Shown one piece after another: positions 56,727-64,000 of a DNA stretch of 64,000 bases. The notes beneath the pieces were generated by a model. It had not been told where the DNA came from. It searched no databases and saw nothing but the letters and a program-made list of their open reading frames with translations. The stretch comes from Channallabes apus (taxonomy: Eukaryota > Chordata > Actinopteri > Siluriformes > Clariidae): the NCBI GenBank assembly GCA_030522415.1, contig CM060112.1, forward strand, positions 6,169,001 to 6,233,000, read 5' to 3'. The position numbers and the translations under genes are program-made. Positions within the stretch are counted from its first letter, which is position 1. Every line of letters begins with the position of its first letter.

Positions 56727-57110
56727 GTGCTCTTTACTACTTGTTACTACCCGAGCAGCATGCACTCTCATCTTTCCAACTCAACATGCAACAGCCGAGC
56801 GCAGCCTGCGAATGAGAGCGCACTCATTGAATCGAGCAACGTGCACCTAAGCAGCGCGCACTCTACAGACCTGGACGCCGCAACCAGCGACAGAAAACCC
56901 AGTCACACATCCCTTCAAGGAGCCAAACAAAGGGGCCAAGGAAAACCCAGGGTCAGCGTCGCAACTGAGGACAGACAGGTTGGTAAAATTCACAAAGACT
57001 CGATTACAATGAAGAATGCCGGTACGTTAGCTGTTAGCGCTTTCACTAAGCCGTGCGCATATTGTAAAAAGGACCATATCTTAGACGAGTGCGTAAAATT
57101 TAACAAGTAG
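56727..57110 (+). pseudogene. BEL gag fragment with zinc knuckle
   Basis: 127 codons, Ser/Thr/Lys-rich, ending in CAYCKKDHILDECVKFNK, a knuckle arrangement typical of BEL/Pao gag. A stop follows and the next part is out of frame. Confidence 0.65.
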
Positions 57111-57295
57111 ATAACCCAAAGACACAAAATCACAAGTCGCTAACAGCTCAAGAACTAACAAAAGCAGAAAACTAAATCATTAAGTTCACTCAAAGACAAA
57201 ATTTTAAGGAAGAACTTCTCAAGGTAAAGCAAAAGGGTAAAGCAGCAGCAGAATTCAAACAGGGAATTCACACACAGCCAAAACGAAAGGCATCT

Positions 57296-57750
57296 GTGAA
57301 AAGAAACAGCTGCTCGCCCAAACTGGAACCTCTGACACCAAACCACCTGTTGCTGATGAAAAAACAGCCAAACCTGCCCTCTGGATTTTTCAAAAAGGAA
57401 GACATCTATGCACGTCGCAGGGAAAAGCAGATTCAGTACATATCAGACCTGCTCTGGAAGCGATGGGTGCGTGAATACTTGCCCTTGCTCCAGGAACGGC
57501 AAAACTGGTTTCAAAACCAAAAAAAAAAACCTTGATTGGAGATATAGTTTTAACAACTGATGAGTCGTCAACAAGAAATGCATGGGTCATGGGAAGAATC
57601 ACGAAAGTCCCCGACAAAGGGGGACTGGTGAGACGTGTGTTAGTTAAAACTAAGACCAACACTCTGGAAAGACCCATCGACAAGCTGTGCCTCATACTGT
57701 ATGTGAAATGGACTGTTAAATGTGTGGTAATATGTTGTGAAATTTGATAT
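57296..57750 (+). pseudogene. BEL integrase C-terminal fragment
   Basis: Two frames joined by a shift near 57530 encode [29 protein letters not shown] and then GDIVLTTDESSTRNAW, RPIDKLCLI. This is the conserved end of BEL/Pao pol. A poly-A run sits at the frameshift. Confidence 0.8.
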
Positions 57751-58061
57751 GCAAATATAAACATCTGAGATAAATATTACACACTTAAAAGATTTAAAAC
57801 GTTTTAGAAGGTTAAGAATGTTTGATTTCATGGCTCTATCAAAAAAAAAAAAAAAAAAACACAAAATTTAATTGTCAGTCTCCATGCCTGTCAATTAGGG
57901 GCTGGAATGTAAGTGCCATATCGCACTTTTTATGAATTTGTCATTGTGTTTATTTTATTTTATTTGCTGTTATTTCATTTATTCTACCTTTTTCTATTCA
58001 GTAGTAAAGCATTAAGCATTAAGTTTGTTACATAAGCCATAAGCTTTAAATTTCTAAGTTA

Positions 58062-59671
58062 CAGTGGTGTGAAAAACTATTTGCCCCTTCCTGATTTCTT
58101 ATTCTTTTGCATGTTTGTCACACTTAAATGTTTCTGCTCATCAAAAACCGTTAACTATTAGTCAAAGATAACATAATTGAACACAAAATGCAGTTTTTAA
58201 ATGAAGGTTTACGTTATTAAGGGAGAAAAAAACTCCAAATCTACATGGCCCTGTGTGAAAAAGTGATTGCCCCCCCTTGTTAAAAAATAACTTAACTGTG
58301 GTTGATCACACCTGAGTTAAATTTCTGTAGTCACCCCCAGGCCTGATTACTGCCACACCTGTTTCAATCAAGAAATCACTTAAATAGGAGCTACCTGACA
58401 CAGAGAAGTAGACCAAAAGCACCTCAAAAGCTAGACATCATGCCAAGATCCAAAGAAATTCAGGAACAAATGAGAACAAAAGTAATTGAGATCTATCAGT
58501 CTGGTAAAGGTTATAAAGCCATTTCTAAAGCTTTGGGACTCCAGCGAACCACAGTGAGAGCCATTATCCACAAATGGCAAAAACATGGAACAGTGGTGAA
58601 CCTTCCCAGGAGTGGCCGGCCGACCAAAATTACCCCAAGAGCGCAGAGACATCTCATCCGAGAGGCCGCAAAAGACCCCAGGACAACATCTAAAGAACTG
58701 CAGGCCTCACTTGCCTCAATTAAGGTCAGTGTTCACGACTCCACCATAAGAAAGAGACTGGGCAAAAACGGCCTGCATGGCAGATTTCCAAGGCGCAAAC
58801 CACTTTTAAGCAAAAAGAACATTAAGGCTCGTCTCAATTTTGCTAAAAAACATCTCAATGATTGCCAAGACTTTTGGGAAAATACCTTGTGGACCGACGA
58901 GACAAAAGTTGAACTTTTTGGAAGGTGCGTGTCCCGTTACATCTGGCGTAAAAGTAACACAGCATTTCAGAAAAAGAACATCATACCAACAGTAAAATAT
59001 GGTGGTGGTAGTGTGATGGTCTGGGGTTGTTTTGCTGCTTCAGGACCTGGAAGGCTTGCTGTGATAGATGGAACCATGAATTCTACTGTCTACCAAAAAA
59101 TCCTGAAGGAGCCATCTGTTCGTCAACTCAAGCTGAAGCGATCTTGGGTGCTGCAGCAGGACAATGACCCAAAACACACCAGCAAATCCACCTCTGAATG
59201 GCTGAAGAAAAACAAAATGAAGACTTTGGAGTGGCCTAGTCAAAGTCCTGACCTAAATCCTATTGAGATGTTGTGGCATGACCTTAAAAAGGCGGTTCAT
59301 GCTAGAAAACCCTCAAATAAAGCTGAATTACAACAATTCTGCAAAGATGAGTGGGCCAAAATTCCTCCAGAGCGCTGTAAAAGACTCGTTGCAAGTTATC
59401 GCAAACGCTTGATTGAAGTTATTGCTGCTAAGGGTGGCCCAACCAGTTATTAGGTTGAGGGGGCAATTACTTTTTCACACAGGGCCATGTAGGTTTGGAT
59501 TTTTTTTCTCCCTAAATAATAAAACCCCTCATTTAAAAACTGCATTTTGTGTTTACTTGTGTTATCTTTGACTAATAGTTAAATGTGTTTGATGATCAGA
59601 AACATTTTGTGTGACAAACATGCAAAAGAATAAGAAATCAGGAGGGGGGCAAATAGTTTTTCACACCACTG
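58062..59671 (+). mobile_element. Tc1 transposon copy 3 with intact transposase
   Basis: 1610 bp, inverted repeats of about 210 bp starting CAGTGGTGTGAAAAACTATT, TA target duplication (58060-58061, 59672-59673). It lies inside the BEL LTR. Confidence 0.95.
58440..59453 (+). CDS. Tc1 transposase, full-length open frame
   Basis: 337 aa, close to the usual 340. The start MPRSKEIQEQMRTKVIEIYQ is the normal family start. Order: paired-like helix-turn-helix (about 1-55), a GRPTK hook (residues 59-63) and a second helix-turn-helix, then the DDE catalytic domain with WTDETKV (first Asp), QQDNDPKH (second Asp) and SPDLNPIE (Glu). Counting from the first Asp of DND to the Glu leaves 34 residues, the DD34E spacing. 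Compared with copy 2, three codons are missing after LKE (near 59110), in the catalytic domain. No stop or frameshift. It would cut and paste elements with these ends, but activity with the 3-codon gap is uncertain. Confidence 0.92.
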   Translation: MPRSKEIQEQMRTKVIEIYQSGKGYKAISKALGLQRTTVRAIIHKWQKHGTVVNLPRSGRPTKITPRAQRHLIREAAKDPRTTSKELQASLASIKVSVHDSTIRKRLGKNGLHGRFPRRKPLLSKKNIKARLNFAKKHLNDCQDFWENTLWTDETKVELFGRCVSRYIWRKSNTAFQKKNIIPTVKYGGGSVMVWGCFAASGPGRLAVIDGTMNSTVYQKILKEPSVRQLKLKRSWVLQQDNDPKHTSKSTSEWLKKNKMKTLEWPSQSPDLNPIEMLWHDLKKAVHARKPSNKAELQQFCKDEWAKIPPERCKRLVASYRKRLIEVIAAKGGPTSY

Positions 59672-60199
59672 TATGTATCCATTTTGACACTCGTAAGTTG
59701 GTCTTTGATGTCATTCTACTATTACATGCATTTGTGTGACTGTGATATGTTAGAGAGTTCAGTTTAGATGCGGAAGGCTACGGAAACACAAGCTTTTGAC
59801 CGTCAGCTAACGTAAGCTCGTAAGCTGGGAATGTAAGATACAACGACTAGGTTGTTGTAACCGTCAGCTAACGAGAGCTCCCGGTAAGCTAAGAATGTAA
59901 GATACAGCAACTAGGTTGTTGTAACCGTAAGCTCCCTAAGTGGATATATACAGCAAGAGTGTTGTTATATACGTAAGCTAAGACTGTAATTTACAAGATA
60001 CAGCAAACAGGTTGTTGTAAAAGTCAGAGATTTGCAAGATGCAGCAACTGGTGTCTGTAATCACAGTGGATTTACTCAAGACGACTGTATGAAGTGTTGA
60101 TTCTTTGATGCTGACAAAATAAACTACAAGAGACAAAGAGATCGGACTTCTGTCGTGTGAGTGAAACTTTAAACCAAAGCTTCGCGTCAAAACTAGTGA

Positions 60200-61361
<1,162 letters not shown>

Positions 61362-61369
61362 TTTACCAG

Positions 61370-62832
61370 CAGGGGCGGACTGGGACCAAAATGTGGCCCT
61401 GGACTTTCTGGCCCACAGCAGCCCACATCATAATACATTGGCTCATTAATGTACAGATAATTTTTTAACACCAGTTACTAGTATAAAAATATAACACAAT
61501 ACAGAAATCAATTCTATTTAAACATATTATTTGAAGTATCACTGAACATATATTGGGTCATATTAGTAAAACAAAGAAACAAAGGAAAAGACATCAAGAC
61601 AAACAACATACTGTATAAAACTATAAAGACAATATTTTAAAATAAATTGACAATAAAACTGGACAGGTAAGCTGAAATAAAGTAGCAGCATTAACTCACA
61701 CTAGTAAACTTGTTACTTATTTTAATTATTAATGTTAGTCAATATTAATTCAAAATAAGGCTGAGAAACGTTATTTTGAATTAATATTGACTACAATAAT
61801 AATTACTAGCAGGAGGTAATGCTGCTACTGATTTTATTCCAGCTTAGCTGTTCAGTTTGATTTTGATTGTTTTCACTTGGCTCTGGTAGATCAGGGGAGA
61901 CGTGTTGGTCATCATCAGCAGGCACTGGTTCATCATCACTGACCTGCTGCACTTACAGTTTACACTGATGAGTGGTAGATCTTACACTGCATCACGATGA
62001 TACCCCCTGCCAAATGTTCATGATATCTCACAAACAAAAAGGCCAATTTGTCTTTTCCTCATAAAGTGTTTAGGTGAAATTCCAGCTATACTGTACAAGT
62101 GTGACAAATATGCAAAGAAAAAAATTAGGAAGGGGCAAATACTTTTTCATGGCACTGCACATGTAGTCAGATTGTTCCACTAGGATGAAATTGTGCTAGG
62201 TGGAGTTATAGCACTTTCAAAATCACACTTTACACTGATATGAATAACTTTGAATTATGAATGCTTTTTATCACCCTTGTGACTCAATACGAAACAATGC
62301 ACAGAATATTTTCTAACAGCCTGTAAATGATATATTTTAGCAGTATTGTCTTGCATCTTTTGAAATAAATAAATAAAAAAATCACAATCACAATATTGCG
62401 AAAATGTCTCATTTTGCTGTAAAACTGTTTATAATCCTCCTGGGTCTCTGTGAGACTGGTGCTACTGGACACTGAAAATATTGTCTTTATACGTAGTTTT
62501 ATACAGTATGTTGTTTGTCTTATTGTTCTTTCCTTTGTTTCTTTGTTTTACAAATATAACCCAATATATGTTCAGTGATACTTTTTTTTTTTACGTTTTT
62601 GTATTGTGGGGGGGGGGGGGGGGGTCAATACATCCGAATTCGCGGTAACATAAACATGTGCTCTTTGTCGGCGGTGCACTTGCGCATCCATATGTGTAGA
62701 AAAAAGATGAGATATTATGGTTTTCGTCATTTTTTTAATATACATATATTTGTGTACTGACTGAGCTGGCCCACATTGGCCAGCGGCCCACCGGGAAAAC
62801 TCCTGGTGCTCCAGATGGCCAGTCCGCCACTG
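61370..62832. mobile_element. Foldback hAT-type element
   Basis: Ends CAGGGGCGGACTGG and CCAGTCCGCCACTG with the 8-bp target duplication TTTACCAG (61362-61369, 62833-62840). Much of the interior is one long inverted repeat: 61535-61760 is complementary to parts of 61777-61890 and 62468-62590, with a perfect 22-bp stem at the centre. A 17-base G run lies near 62608. A Tc1-end-like piece (GGGGCAAATACTTTTTCA) is nested near 62136. Non-coding. Confidence 0.8.
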
Positions 62833-62940
62833 TTTACCAGTGCTTCCTGGTCAATTCTTTTTTCTTGATGATTCTATGATGCACATTTTGTTTTAGGGCC
62901 ATTAAGGCCTTGAGGCATTAAAGCAGTACACACTGAGAGC
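62833..62940 (+). repeat. 5'-flank block of a further receptor unit, truncated
   Basis: Matches 47338-47435 (TTCTTTTTTCTTGATGATTC..., GCAGTACACACTGA) and then diverges. No receptor exon follows within the window. Confidence 0.65.
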
Positions 62941-62984
62941 TCCTTTTGTTCTTACAGTGAATTTTGGGTTCCTGCTGAAATAAT

Positions 62985-63115
62985 AAAAAAAATGTATGAA
63001 TCAAAATGATCAGATTGTCCCTGATGAGCAAGCCGAGTGTGATGGTGGCAAGGAAAAACTCCCTGACATGGCCATAAGAGGAAAGCTTGAGAGGTACCAG
63101 ACTCAACAGGAAAAC
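62985..63115 (-). repeat. Interspersed repeat with CCTGATGAGCAAGCCG core
   Basis: Second clear copy of the repeat at 14165-14430 (shared GGCAAGGAAAAACT and GAGAGGTACCAGACTC-like text). Confidence 0.6.
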
Positions 63116-63244
63116 CATCCTCATTTGAGTGATAACGGATTGCAGAAATTGCTGCGTTAGGCAGCTAGAACTACAATGTAACAGTTGATGTATTTAAATT
63201 AATATGGAGTCTAGTTTGTTATTGGAGGCTCAAGTAGACTGTAG

Positions 63245-63640
63245 TAAATTCCAGTCCTGAAACCATGGAGCGACTGCAGGTCGTGATGTTTCCCGTCAGG
63301 ATGCTCTCTATGGTGCAGGAGTAGAAATTCCTGAGCACCTTGGAGGGCAGTCTGAAGTCTCTCAAGCATCTGAGGTGGTAGAGATGCTGTCAGCCGTTTT
63401 CACCATGGTGTTGATGTGACAGGTCCATGACAGGTCCTGTGTGATGTGAACACCGAGGTATCGGTAGCTGTCCACTCTCTCCACTGGGCTCCTGTTGATG
63501 ACGGGTGTCTGGTAGTTCCTCTCCTGCTTTGCACTTAAGTCCACTATCAGCTCCTTCGTCTTGCTGACATTCAGGAGGAGATTGTTCCTATTCAGTTGCC
63601 TGATGAAGTTCTGTGGGGTCAGACAGTGATCCAATCAAAG
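63245..63640 (-). mobile_element. Non-LTR retrotransposon fragment (RT C-terminal part)
   Basis: The minus strand encodes NNLLLNVSKTKELIVDLS, ERVDSYRYLGVHITQDLSW and, in another frame, LRDFRLPSKVLRNFY and TIESILTG. These belong to the region after the catalytic YADD box in CR1/L2/Rex1-type LINEs. Both ends are truncated. Confidence 0.8.
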
Positions 63641-64000
63641 TTGATAGCTCTGGGAGGTTACTGATGAATCTCTGTGTCGTAGTTGATGTGAATGTACTGT
63701 TAAGTTTAATGGGGTAGCGCGGTGCTGTGTGTACATTATTACTCTGACACACTTTAAATTAGACAAGATAGTGAACTGACCATTCCAAGACTGTGGAATT
63801 GTCATTATATTTCTCATACTGAAAATTATTTATTTTTTATTTGGATATTATTAAATCCAAAGTGTGACATACTTAATGAGTGGGTACTACTACACACTGA
63901 TTTACTTCTACTAAGTCCAATATGGACATAAATGCTGTTCTCAAAATGAATATTAAAGTCTCCAGCAATTAATGTCTCCTGCCTGTAGTGTTATGTGAAG
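63641..64000. other. Unassigned right end
   Basis: No gene or recognised repeat seen. Confidence 0.5.

Larger units (their letters stand above)
57908..60190 (+). repeat. BEL 3' LTR, interrupted by Tc1
   Basis: It starts at about TGTAAGTGCCATATCGCAC and includes, after the Tc1, a poly(A)-type AATAAACTACAAG near 60118. Without Tc1 it is about 670 bp. It contains two to three imperfect 68-bp tandem units (CCGTCAGCTAACG...CTAGGTTGTTGTAA) at about 59790-60030. Confidence 0.65.

Overview
This window is nuclear DNA from a ray-finned (teleost) fish. It is AT-rich, has vertebrate GT-AG introns and teleost-type transposons (Tc1, CACTA/EnSpm, Harbinger, hAT, DIRS, BEL/Pao, RTE and CR1/L2-like LINEs, a tRNA-derived SINE, an endogenous retrovirus). 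A catfish or another ostariophysan is possible, but the sequence does not settle it.

The host content is a tandem cluster of CD300/pIgR-like (CMRF35-like) immunoglobulin receptors, all on the + strand. Receptor 1 (3471-15773, seven exons, predicted 540 aa) has a signal peptide, two Ig V-type domains, a Ser-rich stalk, a transmembrane helix and a tail with two canonical ITIMs. Receptor 2 (39786-42530) is a pseudogene. It lost its start codon and signal exon through a deletion between short direct repeats, was then hit by a SINE and a Tc1 element, and has a destroyed splice donor. Receptor 3 (47757-53276, seven exons, predicted 753 aa) has three Ig domains, a 299-codon Ser stalk encoded by expanded TCA repeats, and a shorter tail with one canonical ITIM. 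Blocks of 3' and 5' flanking DNA recur around each copy (about 785-3400, 36437-39790, 46990-47756, 54015-61361 and 62833-62940), which shows growth by segmental duplication.

The rest is nested mobile DNA. Receptor 1 intron 5 holds a DIRS element (7289-13967) with a LINE inside it, itself lying in an old Tc1-like relic. Downstream are a short LTR element with a repeat-rich gag-like ORF and no polymerase (16189-18449) and a dead Tc1 (18977-20596). A CACTA/EnSpm-type element (20642-36384) carries two genes: a C2H2-finger TNP2-like transposase and a SAM-domain protein. It has been split by a 7.8-kb endogenous retrovirus with apparently identical LTRs and a gutted pol (20993-28810). Then follow Harbinger (36860-38869), a second dead Tc1 (40568-42187), nested hAT and RTE copies (43034-46133), an internally deleted BEL/Pao element (about 56726-60200) whose LTR hosts an intact Tc1 (58062-59671), a foldback hAT element (61370-62832) and a LINE fragment near the right end.

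The two receptors with intact reading frames are predicted inhibitory surface receptors of immune cells. The most system-like non-host feature is the two-gene CACTA-type element, in which a TNP2-like transposase is paired with a SAM-domain partner.
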